A DNA stretch of 64,000 nucleotides from Glandiceps talaboti (GCF_964340395.1 NC_135554.1:186001-250000); one strand, 5' to 3'; positions 1-12,853 are shown, counted from the stretch's first letter. Notes: a model not told the origin generated them from the sequence alone. Numbers and translations are program-made.

Positions 1-80
<80 letters not shown>
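1..80. repeat. (TA)n microsatellite
   Basis: Almost pure TA dinucleotide repeat running off the left edge of the window. The true length is unknown. Confidence 0.95.
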
Positions 81-89
<9 letters not shown>

Positions 90-881
90 ATTTCATTCTT
101 CTTTCGCCAAGTAGAGTGCTCGATCACCTTGGAGAGCTATCATACATAAAAATGAAAGAAGACGAGTCTGATATTACATTGTGGAATTACACTACGGACC
201 GTTTCACCAGAAGGATCGTCGGGTGTAATAGTGTGTAATAGACACTATTAGAAGGTATACATCAACATTAACATTATACTAGAATATTAAGTACATTGAA
301 GGTTTTGTAAGTATTTTCATGTTTACAGACATATATGATTGTCAGCCTGTGCCAATTTAATAATCATGTTACACTCACACAATAGTGTATGTGATGTTCC
401 TTTAGCTAAACACTCAATACTATACAAGCATAACATTGACTGGGACTCCATTTCCATTTTATATTGACACATTCTAGCATGTATTTTTAAGAAAGATCAC
501 AGAGGATATCAACATCTGACACTGTAATCCCAAAATCAAGATCAACCAGAGATAGGGGCACACAGTACCAAACATTTATAATTGGCTGTAGTGATCATAC
601 TGCCACCTAGAGGTCAACTGCAACTGTGGAAATAGTCATTCAGATTAGGTTCAATGCTAAAATGTAAATTTTGTAATTCATTTCACCTACTGAGACCTAC
701 TGAATTATGGTCACTTGTAAAAGTTCTTTTTACTTCTTTTTATTCATTGAAAGCCATAAACTTGTTCTAAGTGGTTCATAGTCATGATAATTGACATAAT
801 ATACCTATAATGGTGTTTGTACAGATAGTATATATATAGAAACATAGTATATTATTTCAATAGTATTATAAAGGCCTGTAC
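81..881. other. non-coding AT-rich stretch, nothing recognised
   Basis: No ORF, exon-like segment or repeat family that I recognise. Confidence 0.4.
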
Positions 882-1003
882 GTACGTACGTACGTACGTA
901 CGTACGTACGTCCATATGTGTTTGTTTATTTGTTTGTCTGCCTGTCTGTCACAGTTCACTAACTAACTAACTCACTCACTCACTCACTCACTTACTTACT
1001 TAT
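882..1003. repeat. tetranucleotide microsatellites
   Basis: An (ACGT)n run at about 882-911 is followed by TTTG/CTGT-rich sequence. A run that drifts from CTAA through CTCA to CTTA follows at about 955-1003. Confidence 0.9.
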
Positions 1004-3397
1004 GTGCTTTTTCCTGCAAAAAAAACTTTCTGTGTTACTGTATAAAATAGCCACAAATGGTAGCTTTAATCTCATAGACACATAGTATTAAAATGTTTCT
1101 GCATCCATTTATATGTATTGTCACAATGATCCATTTCAACTTCAGGTTTTACGCAGATGACGTCTTCAGATATCATGGACCTGGGTCTCTGACGTAGTCA
1201 ATCGTGCATTTCAGTTGACTGAACGGAATGTTCAACTGTCTCCTGGTTTCCTGGAGAGAGGCGAGAATAAAACATAGATATGGGTTACCATAATCATAAA
1301 TGACATAAAGAGGTTACATTTTCGAAGAATTTTATCCATTGCTGCTTGCGGTACTGTCGTCAGACTCTGGAGTTTATAGCTACATTTCGCATTGGAAATT
1401 GAAGAATATGTATCCATGGATTGCAGTCCCCGAGTCTCGCCCTGGAGAAACAGTCTGGAATCTTTGAAAAGTGTTACGTCAGGTCAGGCATCTGTCACTT
1501 TCAAAAGATCTTTGAACACTAATAAAATGTGTTCGTACAGTCGTCACGGAGTGCTCATGTCCGCGTAGTATTTCGTAATTTGTTGTGTTCCTTGTCTACA
1601 GTCTAAATATTGCAATTTTTTGTCTTGAATATATTTCCCCTACCTTTAAATTGTCTTATAGTATAGAGCGTATATTGATACATCTGTAGTACTAGTAGCA
1701 GGATTCGTATCATTTAGGAAAACATCATAGACTATAGTATGAGTACGTCGCCCAGTGTAGCGCACAGGTTTATGGGTGTTCAACATACATTGAACAGCGC
1801 CCGCACTCGTTGATAAAGATTATGTAAAATCTTCGCCTCCAGCTTGCTTGTTTAATAAAAAAGTGAGATTTAGCCTTTTAAAAATACAAACGTAACAATT
1901 GTGAAGTTAGATTTATTAATTAAGATATTTGCGATTTTTGATGACTTTCATTTAAATCTCTATCACTAAAATTTCAAGCCACTCCTCCATGCCAAGCCGT
2001 ACAGGCTAAGAATAGTATTCTTTTTCTTCACTAATACCTGTAGAGTTTGGCCGGCGGGGGTACCGAGTGAGAATTTTGGTTGGGGGTGTGGGGTGTAGTA
2101 TTTTATGAAATCGAATTAGGGGAGGGTCAAATGTTACTATGACCAATCTTCTATTATCTATTTATTGCATTTCTTATATGATTTTTTGGCATCCCACCAC
2201 TGCCACCACTGTTAGTTGTGATGTGATGTGAGGAGAGGGTTGGATCTTTAACTATTTATTTGTAGTATTTCGAAGTAATACACATTTTCTATTTCATGTT
2301 AACATTATTTAATTCAGATAAGTTTTCATTTTTGTTGAAATTTGTTGGTGATTTACGAACTTTTCTTCCAATTTTTCGACGAAAGTAAATGTTTCAAGAA
2401 ATTTAAATTGTCGAAAATAAACTCTACTTGCTCACATGCACTTTTGACTGTTTGACTCTCATTGACATATGCAACAGTTTTACAAGACAGTATTATCATT
2501 GTACTACAAACAACAAATCAACTCTCTTATCTGGAGGGGTCCCAGTTAATGTATATTCAGACATATAAATATATGAACGACCATACTATAGGTTGTTTTT
2601 ATATTTATAAGATTTTTATTGGTAACTTCAGTTGTTTACAATATAAGTTGCTCTTGTTTTACATAATAAGATGGTGTATTGTTATCCATTTGTTACAGTG
2701 CCTTTCAAGTACTAAAGTATGTCTTTGTTAACAGCTATAATATACTCACAGTGATAATTGTATTTCACATGGTTGACCATACTATAGTTACTGGCCACAT
2801 TTCACACTTTATATTGTTCAAGAGTAAATGAATACAAAAACAATTTAAAATCTTCGGCTAGTTTTGCTTCTCAGACAAATACGGTTAGATCTTACATTAA
2901 AATGACAAGTGAAAATATTTAGTTTCAACTAAGAATGACGAGTGTGTAAATCTTTAGTCTACTTCTCTTTGTCATCAATAACTTAATAAATGGTATTACT
3001 AATCACCTGTATGATCAAAGGAATGCATATCACAAACAACGCACCTGAACTTTGGAGAATAACATGAGTGAATTCAGTCTTGAAAAAGATATAGATTTGG
3101 ATATCTTATTTGACAAGAAAAGACTTTCTATCTTACCTTGAGTACATGTTAATATGGACAAAGAAGCTCGTCTGGGGAAAATAATTTTCAAGGTAATGTA
3201 AGTGGATCTATAAACCACATAACTTTGCTATCACTGAAAAAACAGTCCAACATTTCCACGTTCTATTTACATTGACAACTTTCGTTGTGCATAGTAACTA
3301 TGTTCGACTTCTAAAAGTCTCGAAGAATGTATCGCCAGTTCACGTGAGTTGCTATTCGAACACATCTCTGCGACGTTTTCCGCAGCCGTGATCACTG
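1004..3397. other. no supported gene
   Basis: Only short chance ORFs. At 1151-1165 the + strand reads FYADD-like, and at 1450-1530 it resembles the C-terminus of a LINE ORF2. Both are too short and disconnected to call. No other repeat family was recognised. Confidence 0.3.
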
Positions 3398-3765
3398 CAA
3401 TCTGATTAAAATCTGTTGTTAGATAGGCTGGTATTCCTGCATTTACCTTTCTTCCATCGTTATTGCGTCTTTTACGTGAGTTTTTTTTTTCTGGGCGAAC
3501 GCCTTTCTAACAATCTGATTAAGATCTGATGTTAGATAGGCTGGTATTCCTGTATTTACCTTTATTCCATCGTTATTGCGTCTTTTACGTGAGTTTTTTT
3601 TTTCCTGGGCGAACGCCATTCTAACAATCTGATTAAAATCTGATGTTAGATAGGCTGGTATTCCTGTATAAAGGCGTTCGCCCAGGAAAAAAAACTCACG
3701 TAAAAGACGCAATAACGATGGAATAAAGGTAAATACAGGAATACCAGCCTATCTAACATCATATA
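3398..3765. repeat. 113-bp tandem repeat capped by an inverted copy (foldback)
   Basis: Two and a half direct copies of a ~113-bp unit start at 3401, 3514 and 3628. They carry the phrases GATAGGCTGGTATTCCTG and TGGGCGAACGCC. From about 3668 to 3762 the same sequence runs in reverse complement (GGCGTTCGCCCAGG through GAATACCAGCC). The whole could fold into a long hairpin and looks like a foldback element or a palindromic rearrangement. No target duplication was identified. Confidence 0.85.
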
Positions 3766-4435
3766 AGACCCCATGTAAACCATAAATGAGACTGAGTCAG
3801 AGACTCTCATTTTGAAGGAATTCCAACGTGAGACGGTATCTGAGACTGGATTTGAGACTTGTATGCATATGATGTAAACAATATATAAACAGCGGACAGC
3901 AACAGAAGTCATCGCATGACCAACGGATGCAGCTAGATAGTTAAGAATGTATGGTGCAAATAGTCTTGTTTGCGAAGTCTGATGATTTCAAGCCCCTCAA
4001 TTTCATGATTTTAGTAAAATAGCCATACGAGAAATGAAATAGCCATCTCAGACTCGATAAGCTACAGTAAGAGGATAGGTCAAGGGGTGTACATATTTGT
4101 TTTTTCGTAAATTATCCGCTTATTATGCATCGATTATTGTGTACTCGTATGACTTTTGATTTTAACATGATGTGTTGAGTTTCAGTTCATCACTTTGGGA
4201 AAACAAAACATAACAGCTTGGAAACATTGTATATATCTCAGACAACTGTAGACTATAGTGGTCTGAGTATATATATCAACTACATGTATTAACCTTCTAC
4301 TTACTTATACTTAAACACATTAATTAATATGAAAAGGGCAATGTTCTGCAGGTTCTTTATCCGATTCTTACCGTTGTTGGCGCTATAACTCTTCACGCTA
4401 TCACACTCATGTACATATAATTTTGGCCAATGTAT
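3766..4435. other. no feature recognised
   Basis: AT-rich unique-looking DNA without plausible exons. Confidence 0.3.
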
Positions 4436-4444
4436 GCACTCCTA

Positions 4445-4585
4445 TAGTCTTGCTGCTAGACTCTCGGGCTTTCTTTCGATACTATAAGCGAGTGAGGGCT
4501 TGCCCGAACTTCCATCCTCGAAAGCAATGTTCGGTCGTGTGTCGTATTGTATCGGAAGAACATCCGAGGTCTAGCAGATAGACTA
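4445..4585 (-). mobile_element. MITE with 9-bp target duplication (copy 1)
   Basis: A 141-bp element with terminal inverted repeats of the form TAGTCTNNCTGCTAGAC. It is flanked on both sides by the same 9-mer GCACTCCTA (4436-4444 and 4586-4594). It is the reverse-orientation relative of the copies at 12334 and 40588. There is no coding capacity. A 9-bp duplication suits Mutator-like elements; that superfamily assignment is inference. Confidence 0.85.
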
Positions 4586-4594
4586 GCACTCCTA

Positions 4595-5056
4595 GTACTC
4601 GGATTCAAAAGTTCAAAGGAGTGAAAATGAACAAATTTGAAAAGAGTAAAATACAGATTGTGAAAAATTAATTTAATTGTATATAATTTTCACCTTATTT
4701 ATCTAACAATTCCGCTGTGTTTAACGCTAAATACAATTTTAAAAAAATGTCTTTTTCCATAATTGCTTCAACCTAAAGACTAGATATTTGTCGATTGTAC
4801 TACTTCTGTGATAGTTTTATGATATGTAAGGGAAGTAAATGAAGACCATTATAAATTAATGTGAACAAGACGAACTTAAGTGTAATATGTAGACTCACAG
4901 ACTGGTATGTGGTACACTATATTATATAAATTCAATTTACAGTATGAAAGACCTGGTATCTCTCAATTGTTGTTTCTGTGTATTAAGTTGTCCGTTCTTT
5001 TGGTCGTTGCTTATTCTTGGGACCACAGACCTAAGGGATCGGTCAGTTGATTCGGC
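4595..5056. other. no feature recognised
   Basis: AT-rich, no exon or repeat family identified. Confidence 0.3.
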
Positions 5057-5172
5057 CGGGGGGGGGGGGTGGCGGTGGATTTGTAAGGGGAGGGTCACTC
5101 TGTTTTTTGAAATTGACAGTAGAGGGGGGGGGAGGGTTATGTTGTTTTGAAAATTGTGGATGGGGGGGGTCA
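5057..5172. repeat. G-rich low-complexity region
   Basis: G-runs at about 5058, 5125 and 5161 are embedded in a 'ggggagggtcat' phrase. The same phrase recurs at about 23360-23440, suggesting an old interspersed repeat. Confidence 0.6.
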
Positions 5173-5317
5173 TTGTGTCTTGGAATGTGATGGTAGAAAA
5201 AAGTCCTTTTCTACAGTGGCATATAGCCTTGTCTGAAATTTGGTACATGTAAATATGTGTGTTTGTCCGTGTTTCTTACATGAATTCTTTAATATTACTC
5301 AATATTGTTCATTTCCC

Positions 5318-5493
5318 ACAGTCAGTCAGTCAGTCAGTCAGTCAGTCAATCAGTCAGTCAGTCAACCAACCAACCAACCAACCAACCGACCGAGCGACCG
5401 AGCGACCGATCGATCGATCAATCAATCGATCGATTGACCGACCGACCGATCGATCGATCGATCGATCAATCGATCAATCAATCAATCAATCAG
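5318..5493. repeat. graded tetranucleotide microsatellite
   Basis: The repeat word changes along the tract from CAGT to CAAC, then CGAC/CGAG, then ATCG and finally AATC. Several frames stay open across it by chance, so those ORFs are not genes. Confidence 0.95.
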
Positions 5494-5860
5494 TGAATTT
5501 ATAAAGCGCCAGTATCCACTACTATGTAGAGTTCAGAAGTGCTGTGCAGTTAGAATGCTCTGGAGAACCGATATGTCTTTAGGCCCTTTTTGAAAGTGTC
5601 AGCTGTTGGCTTTTGTCTTATTTCCAGTGGCAGTGCATTCCATAGATGGGGTGCAGCACGTGGGAATGCACGCTTGCCATATGACAACAGTTTGTACTTG
5701 GGTTCATGCAATAAACATTTGGCAGTTGATCAGAGTGTCCTGGGATTTGGCTTCAAGTGAATTAGGCCAGATATGTAGGTTGGCGATGTATGATTGTATC
5801 TCACTGCACTGTTTGATGTCGGGGAACACATGGATGAAAATCATTAATGAATAATGGAGA
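5494..5860 (+). repeat. interspersed repeat, SINE or LINE 3'-tail type
   Basis: The phrase ATTTATAAAGCGCCAGTATC followed by CAGTGGCAGTGCATTCCATA resembles a repeat common in invertebrate genomes. This assignment is from memory of the motif only. The left edge abuts the tetranucleotide repeat, as often seen at retroposon ends. Confidence 0.45.
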
Positions 5861-7583
5861 AAATCAAAAGATGCAATATATGGAATGCCACCTACTATGG
5901 CTTCACAATATCATGCACAACATTTAGAAAGTTGATCGTCATTTTAAATGTCTGGTGCTGAACGATACGCAGTGATCATGGCGCCCTCTGGAGAGACACT
6001 CCTACCATTGTACGCAGGTTGATTAGCGCCATACACGGCCATACGATTGACTACTGCCGTTTTTTTCACGGAAGTTGAAATGTGGTAAAAATATGCATAT
6101 TTGGCATTTCAGGGGTTGTCTCTCCTTGATCACTGTATTCCATTCCACGTAAAATCAATTAATGAATGGCTTCGTACAAATTTAAATCGAAGCCAGCCCT
6201 CTTGCGGTCGTCGGGAGATGCTTCATTGGTAGAATCTATGGGCTCGATCAAATCCGACATGACGTAGTTGGCGTATTCACATAATACTAATTAATATGCA
6301 GTAATTTTCCCACGAATCGGCCATATTGAATTTACGAAGACTAAAAGTAAGCATGACTCTGTTGTTCACCCTGCATTTTTACCTGTAACTTCAGTTTTTA
6401 CCTCTAACAACAGTCCATATTTATGAGCATGTGTTCTGGTATGGTGTTGTGAAAGTATTGCTGTAGTGTAGATGTATAATTTGCTTATAATGCAGAGTTT
6501 TGCTGATGTGATGTCACGATGCATGGACCATGGAAGTAGTTCAAACTCGAGTAGCGCATGCAGCGCTAGCAGCATGCATTGTTCATTTCTCTAGTTCTTC
6601 GCCCCCATTTTGGTAGTCAATATAGCATGTTTACGATCGAACTGAGACTAAAACCATCGATAGTTCGGCAAGAATTATGATACACTCTCGACAGTTTAAA
6701 ACTAAGACCAAAACCAGAACTTCAAAATCAACATGTACAATGTACAAATCAAGAACAGTTTTTTGTAACACAGACTCTTCATCTGTCAAAGTTGGCGGAG
6801 GAAATACATGGAAGTTGAAACAGTATCAATGACGCTATGTTATGGTACAGAGAAGTGTTTTGATTTCCCGCAGTGCCGATGTCTTTGAAACCCCACTTAC
6901 AGATCCCACTGGTGAAATTTATGCAAAATAATGTTGTGAAGACCACAGTTATCACAATGCAATGTATCTAGTTCCCTCAAACGGGACGGGTCAACACAAT
7001 CGATAGTAATGCCTGCTAAAACTTAATGCTCGACTGAAAATTATGGAAAGACCTGCCCAACTGTACTGGTAGATTTTGCTGCAATGCAATAACTTTAAAA
7101 ATTATGCTTCAAATTGTTAAAAGACAGATTGCATTCCTCAAAAAAACAACTGTTTTGAAAATGTTTAGCTTTTAATCAGTTAAAAGGGTCCATGGAGAAC
7201 ACTTTGTGCTTCAATTATATCATTCCTTTTTTATCTACACAGATATGATTGCCCTAATAAAAAAGTTGCTGAAAAAATTGAGAAAAGGTAGAAAGAAAGG
7301 TAGGTAAAAATGTATCATTTTATTGGCAAGTAGCTGTTAATACGTAAAAAGTAACTGATAATATCTAGGAATGAGACTCCAAAATCTGCCAATGATAGAA
7401 ACATACTGGTTGAAATGAAGAATTTTTAAGAACTTCCTGAAAGGTAGCCAGGAAAATATTGCCGAGTAGCCACCTCTCTGCTAGTCACTATCATTAGACG
7501 CATTTTCCACATTTGAATAATGTCTGTTTCAATTAGCCACATGGAAAAGTCATTAGCCACAAACGTTGGAAATATTACATTGT
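5861..7583. other. no supported gene
   Basis: Unique-looking DNA with only short ORFs. I see no spectrin exon and no TIR element. Confidence 0.3.
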
Positions 7584-9475
7584 TAGCACAACTGAACTGA
7601 GGTTCAGTAGTGCTATAGGGATAGTCCGGCGTCTGTCTGTCTGTCTGTCTGTCTGTGTGTGGATGTGTGTGTGTGTGTGTGTAAACAACTTAAATTCAAA
7701 AAACGCTGAACCGATTGCCATGATATTTGGTGGGTTCATTACCCTCTGTGTCTAGTTGGGAAATTGTTCAAATCAAAATGATAGCATCACAGGTGTGTGA
7801 TTTAGGTCAAAAATGTGATTTTTGCTCAAAAAACTTAAACTCGGAAACTACTGGGCAGATTGGTGAGAAATTTGGTGGGAACATTCTTAAGGTGTAAAGT
7901 AAGATTTGTTCATGACATGATGATTCCATCAGTGATATGCAAATTAGGGCTAAAAATGTGTCTTTTTAGTCCCCGCCGGACAAAGTCCGGGACGGGGACT
8001 TATGGATTGGGTTGAACAGATCTCATTCAAAGTTGGTATTAGGACAGTGTTCTATGGCATATATGTACATGTGCATATTCATTGTTGTTGTGATACGATC
8101 CAATATGGCTGCCTGGCAGCCATTTTGTTTGCGATTTTTCTATGTCCAAAGCCATAACTCAGACATGCTTGAACGGATCACATTCAAAGTTGGTATTAGG
8201 ACAGTGTTCTATGACATACATGTACATGTGCATATTCATTGTTGTTGTGATACGATCCAATATGGCTGCCTGGCAGCCATTTTGTTTGCGATTTTTCTAT
8301 GTCCAAATCCATAACTCAGACATGCTTGAACAGATCACATTCAAAGTTGGTATTAGGACAGTGTTCTATGACATACATGTGCATATCCATTTTCATCGTG
8401 ATATGATCCCCCCATACCCGACCAATCCTTTATTGTTGTAGGCATGTTCCATGTCAAACAAGCAGACACAACATATCTAAGTCTGTTTGTTTTAGGTTCA
8501 CAAATGTTGTTGCGTGATCAGAGTAGTGATAATTCCATAAAACCCAATCATAGTGGGGGCTATGTCATTATCAATGACTTGTTGGTTAAAAATCTATAAT
8601 TTCAAAACTACTCAGCAGATTGGGCTGAAATTTAATGGGAATGCATCTGGGGATGTATGGATGAAGAAATATTAAGCATACAATGATTCCATGAGTGATA
8701 TGCAAATTACTAATTAGGTGTACAAATGTTCATTTTTGGTCATAAACTTATATCTCAAGAAGTACTTGGTCACCGAGTCTGAAACTTGGTGAGATGTTTC
8801 TGAAAGTGTTATTCTGTAGATTTTCTTCAAAACATTTTGAGAAAATTGGCCTTAGCAACCATGACCACGCCCTTAGCAATAACCAAATGGCAGTGTATTT
8901 TGGTCAAATAACAACATCATCTGGTAGGCAAATGAGTAAACATTCAAAAAATGTATGCAAATACCCTAGCAACCATGACCATGCCCATAGCAAGAGCCAA
9001 ACAGTCATGTATTTCACAAAGATAACAACAGGGAATAATAGACAATTGAATAAACATTCAAAAAATGTATGTAAATTTGCCTAGCAACAAGACCAAGCCC
9101 ATAGCAACAGCCAAATAATCATGTATATTGCAAAGATAACAACAGCAATAGCAATAGAGACGAATAAACATTCAAAAAATGTATGCAAATGTGCCTAGCA
9201 ACAAGACCACGCCCACAGCAACAGCCAAATGATCACATATATTGCAAAGATAACAACGAGGGTTAATAGACAATTGAATAAACATTCAAAAATATATGTG
9301 AATATATCTAACAACATGATGATAGCATATATCGTAAAGATAGCAACATGGTAGGATAGGCAACTGGATAGTCATTCAACAAATGAACACTTCTTGTTAG
9401 CATGGACTACCATATGGATAAACGTTTTTAAAAAATGTACAGTTGTGCGACAAGGTGATTGGTGGTATTTTTTAA
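7584..9475 (+). mobile_element. Helentron/DINE-like element, family 2 (copy H1)
   Basis: Starts TAGCACAACTGAAC, followed by its own inverted copy GTTCAGTAGTGCT, then a CTGT/GT microsatellite and a body ('gccatgatatttggtgggt'). The 3' half holds ~115-bp tandem repeats with CTAGCAACAAGACCACGCCC-type cores at 8966, 9081 and 9195. The degenerate 3' end at about 9437-9475 resembles CAGTTGTGCTA plus a hairpin. It is interrupted by the family-1 element at 7977-8582. Non-coding; placement among rolling-circle elements is inference. Confidence 0.6.
7977..8582 (+). mobile_element. Helentron/DINE-like element, family 1 (copy A)
   Basis: The 5' end is TAGTCCCCGCC and the 3' end is GGGGGCTATGTCATTATCAATGACTTGT. 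The end carries subterminal inverted repeat AGTCCCCGC/GYGGGGRCT and hairpin GTCATT-N3-AATGAC. Three ~130-150-bp internal units carry CATAACTCAGACATGCTTGA. It splits the family-2 host phrase 'gtgtctttttggtcaaaaatct' exactly between two Ts, with no target duplication. That is the insertion habit of Helentrons. Confidence 0.75.
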
Positions 9476-10042
9476 AAAATTGTCTCGAGTTCTGTTATTT
9501 TTTGTCATATTATTGTTATCGTGAGCAGTAACAGTCATACTAAACCTTGCCTCCATCAAAATCTTGACTTTATAATGCTAAAATGAATTTTGCCAGTTTA
9601 CTTACATAGTATTTCTATTTGAGATGCAAAATTTGAATTGATATTGTAATGTTCCTTCCTACATTGAATTAACCAATTCGTCACATCTTTTTAATCCTTT
9701 TTCTCCCGAGAGGGTACAAGTTGGGAGAAAGTCAAACAAAATTTCTTTGAGCAATACCACTGACCAATCTTTGCACTGTATAGACTTGTGTTTTTATTTT
9801 GTAAATTTATTTGGATGTTATTATTCTTGGTAAATGAAATAATCCAGTTATTCAGCAACTCTTTATCATATAATAGAATGACAAATTTAATATTACAATT
9901 GGATACATAAATATTGTTTCAGTTACAATTGGGGATTAGCAAATCTATTTTTAAGCTGATTTAGGCCTAATAAAAAACTTTGTGGTTCCAGTTACGCTTT
10001 CCAATTACGCTCAATTTTAGAATAGGTGGGTAGGTTGATTTT
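9476..10042. other. no feature recognised
   Basis: AT-rich, no exons or recognised repeats. Confidence 0.3.
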
Positions 10043-11765
10043 TAGTCTGGATTGGGTTCCATCCATGTGTCCGTCTGTCTGTCCGGAGCCGTTTCTTGGG
10101 GATGCCTGGACCAATTTTTTTCAAACTTGGTACAGGGACAACATACTTTGGCATACATAAGCATCTCAATTTGTTCCTGATACGATCTAATATGGCCGCC
10201 TGGCAGCCATTTTGTTTGCGAATTTTCCATGTCCAAAGCCATAACTCAGACATGCTTGAACAAGTCTCATTCAAAGTTGGTATTAGCACAGTGATCTATG
10301 ACATACATGTGCATATCCATTTTCGTTGTGATACAATTCGATATGGCTGCCTGGCAGCCATTTTGTTGGCGCAGTTTTCATGTTGAATGGTTTATTCCAT
10401 GACGTCATTTTGAAGAGTAGGCATGTCCCATGTCCAACGAGGAGACACAACATGAGTAGGCATGTTCCATGTCCAATGAGCAGACACAATATATCTAAGT
10501 CTGTTTGATTTATGTTCACAAGTGTTGTTGCATGATCAGAGTAGTGATATCAAAAACAACCATATGAGGCCAAACAACATTAACCAGGTTTGAAAATGAC
10601 AACATAAACTGCCAGTTCGTTAATACCAGTGTTTCCGCTGCCCACTCGCAAAATCGTAAAATGCGAATAAAATCAGCATTTGGCGAGAATATTTTTGATA
10701 CAATTAGTCAAATTTGCGAAGCCAATTTAGAATAGGGCACCAGAAAATCTATGCGTAATGCTTGTGGTTTCTTTGTCACAACGTGGAATATCCGTAATTT
10801 AAACTACATTGTATTACATTTAGAAGGAAGTGCACACATTGTACGTTCCTCAAATCATAAAATTGTTACATCAGCAATGTAAATAAATGTCATATCAAAC
10901 TGAGTTCCGTGACATGAAGTACGAACGACAGCGCAAACTTTCAATTTGACAGAGATACAGTTGTAAAAGTGTTTAATCCAAATTTTGTGTCGCTGATCTG
11001 AGGAGAACTGTTAACACTGATAAAACTGATACATAATGTGCAAACCATGTTCACCTCAGACGAAGAGAATGGTGTAGTGAACAGTAGTGAACAGTAAATT
11101 CACGTTCGATCTAGTAACGAAGCTCAAAAAGAAAAAAAATCAGTTTTAGTGAGAATGAAATGGTGACGTGGCAGTTTGAATTTATCTAAGTGAAGTTTTC
11201 AGGAGAGACTGTCCAACGATGTGGTCCATTTGATCATCGCTTCACTCGTGAGGGAAGATGCCTTGCCGTAATGGCCGTGCGTAACCAATCATGTGGATAA
11301 GTTATGATAATATCGCGTAGTTTCTAAACTACCCAGGACGTGCTCTCCACATCAGGAAATGGTCATGGGGCACATGAAACTGCTGAAACGTTATGCATAC
11401 GATGGGTCATATTCAAATTTCACAGGTCACACTGCACATTGAGATTTAGAAAATAGTTACAATGAGAACTGACTAAAACCTAGATGTCTGGCGCTACAAC
11501 TTTGAAGCAAAGATGAAAACCGTACGTTTGCCAACATGACATGAAAAATGTATGTAAATAAACAGTAAAAACATACAAGTTTGCGCTATTGTCTTTATTT
11601 ATATAAGTTCATTTTTATTGCAAAAGTTTGGCTAATTGAAAGTCTGGTTTGGCTAATAAATTTTGAGGCAAATTAGCCCAATGCCATGGTTAGTAAATTT
11701 TTTGACCCAGAGGAAACTGTTAAAACCCAAACATAGTGGGGACTATGTCATTTTCAATAACTTGT
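10043..11765 (+). mobile_element. Helentron/DINE-like element, family 1 (copy B, interrupted)
   Basis: The 5' end is eroded (TAGTCTGGATTGGGTTCC) but keeps the GTCTGTCTGTCC tract and 'tttttttcaaacttggtacaggg'. Internal 150-bp-type units follow. The 3' end at 11728-11765 has GTGGGGACT, a hairpin GTCATT-N3-AATAAC and CTTGT. A hAT-like insertion at 10628-11719 separates the 3' end from the rest. Confidence 0.7.
10628..11719. mobile_element. hAT-like TIR element inside family-1 copy B
   Basis: Defined by comparison with copy E, where the sequence runs uninterrupted through 'ctgccagttgcttaaaaccc'. The inserted block begins AGTGTTTCCGCTG and ends CAGAGGAAACTG, giving imperfect inverted ends. The flanking 8-mers TTAATACC and TTAAAACC match at 7 of 8 positions, as expected of hAT duplications. 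It is about 1.1 kb and shows no transposase. Confidence 0.5.
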
Positions 11766-12324
11766 TTATTTTATTTTATCATATTTGTTTTCATGTGTGA
11801 GTGTCTAGTTCAGTTTTTCCAAATGGTCTCTGTGTTATTGATTTCTTCCTATCAGATATACAACCATTACAGATTGGAAGACCAGTTTTATATAGTCTTT
11901 TTAAGTTGATGTCAATTTCCACATCTACTGTTTCTTGTGAGACTTCACAATTTTTTGCGATTGTATTATTTTTTTCTTGAATACATAAAAAAAATGTTGG
12001 TGGGGTCAAGTAACCAGAACTAAACAATTAATTTTTTTATGCCTATATATAACAATGTAGATGTACCGACAAGAGTATCATAAATTCAGTACAAGAGTAC
12101 CTTTCAATTTAAAATGTAGAATCAACTTAAAATTATTGTCATGACAAGTAAACAAGATTTTGATGCAGCTTGTTTGTGAACTACTTCAAATAGTCTTACA
12201 ATAGCACAACTGTCTCACAAAAAAATACAAAAATAACAAGACTAAATTGACACACTGATGTGCACTGCTTGCCATAAGGACAATAGTGAGATGATGTTAA
12301 TCCTATTGTACACTGTGGTGGCTG
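11766..12324. other. no feature recognised
   Basis: AT-rich, only short ORFs. Confidence 0.3.
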
Positions 12325-12333
12325 TAGTCTCGC

Positions 12334-12853
12334 TAGTCTATCAGCTAGCCCTCGGATGTTCTTCCGATAAAATATGACACACAGCCGAACAACGCTATCG
12401 AGGATGGAACATCCGAGGTCTAGCAAATGTCATCAGGATATAAATAACTGCCAATCAGAGAACCGTATTAGCGACAAGCACAAACAGAGGACAATAGCTA
12501 AATTTTCATGCATATTCATCTTAAGGAGGGGCTTGTAAAAATAACCACCAATGCGTTAACTAAAATGTGTGAATGACAACGTCTACACACTCATCAAACA
12601 CAATTACCATAAACTGATAAGACATAGTAATGACATAAATGTGTTTGTCAACACCTGCATGCAGAGATTGAAAATATTAAAATATATATATATATGCATA
12701 TATGGCCCAACCCACCGCTTATCGTAATCTCAATGGAATGTCCGGTCTGAAAATGACATTCGCTAGACTGTTCGGGCAAGCCCTCACATGCGAACTTCGT
12801 TCGCTTATAGTTATAGCATCGAAAGAAAGCCCGAACGTCTAGCAGCAAGACTA
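12334..12853 (+). mobile_element. MITE with 9-bp target duplication (copy 2, long form)
   Basis: The same family as 4445 and 40588. It is flanked by the 9-mer TAGTCTCGC on both sides (12325-12333, 12854-12862). Relative to the 162-bp copy at 40588 it contains ~340 extra bases whose own ends are inverted (GTCTAGCAAATGTCAT at about 12418, ATGACATTCGCTAGAC at about 12755). It is either the fuller ancestral form or a nested insertion. Non-coding. Confidence 0.8.

Noticed and set aside
1151-1530. FYADD-like word and a LINE C-terminus-like stretch
   Set aside because: Both are short, in unrelated frames and without neighbouring RT motifs.
5240-5504. Ser/Gln/Asn/Arg/Asp-rich ORFs in three frames
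   Set aside because: All three frames are open because of the tetranucleotide repeat.
8962-9200. CRISPR-like spaced repeats (CTAGCAAC ... every ~115 bp)
   Set aside because: Repeats and spacers are both similar between units, the period is far too long and the context is eukaryotic. It is an ordinary tandem repeat within a mobile element.
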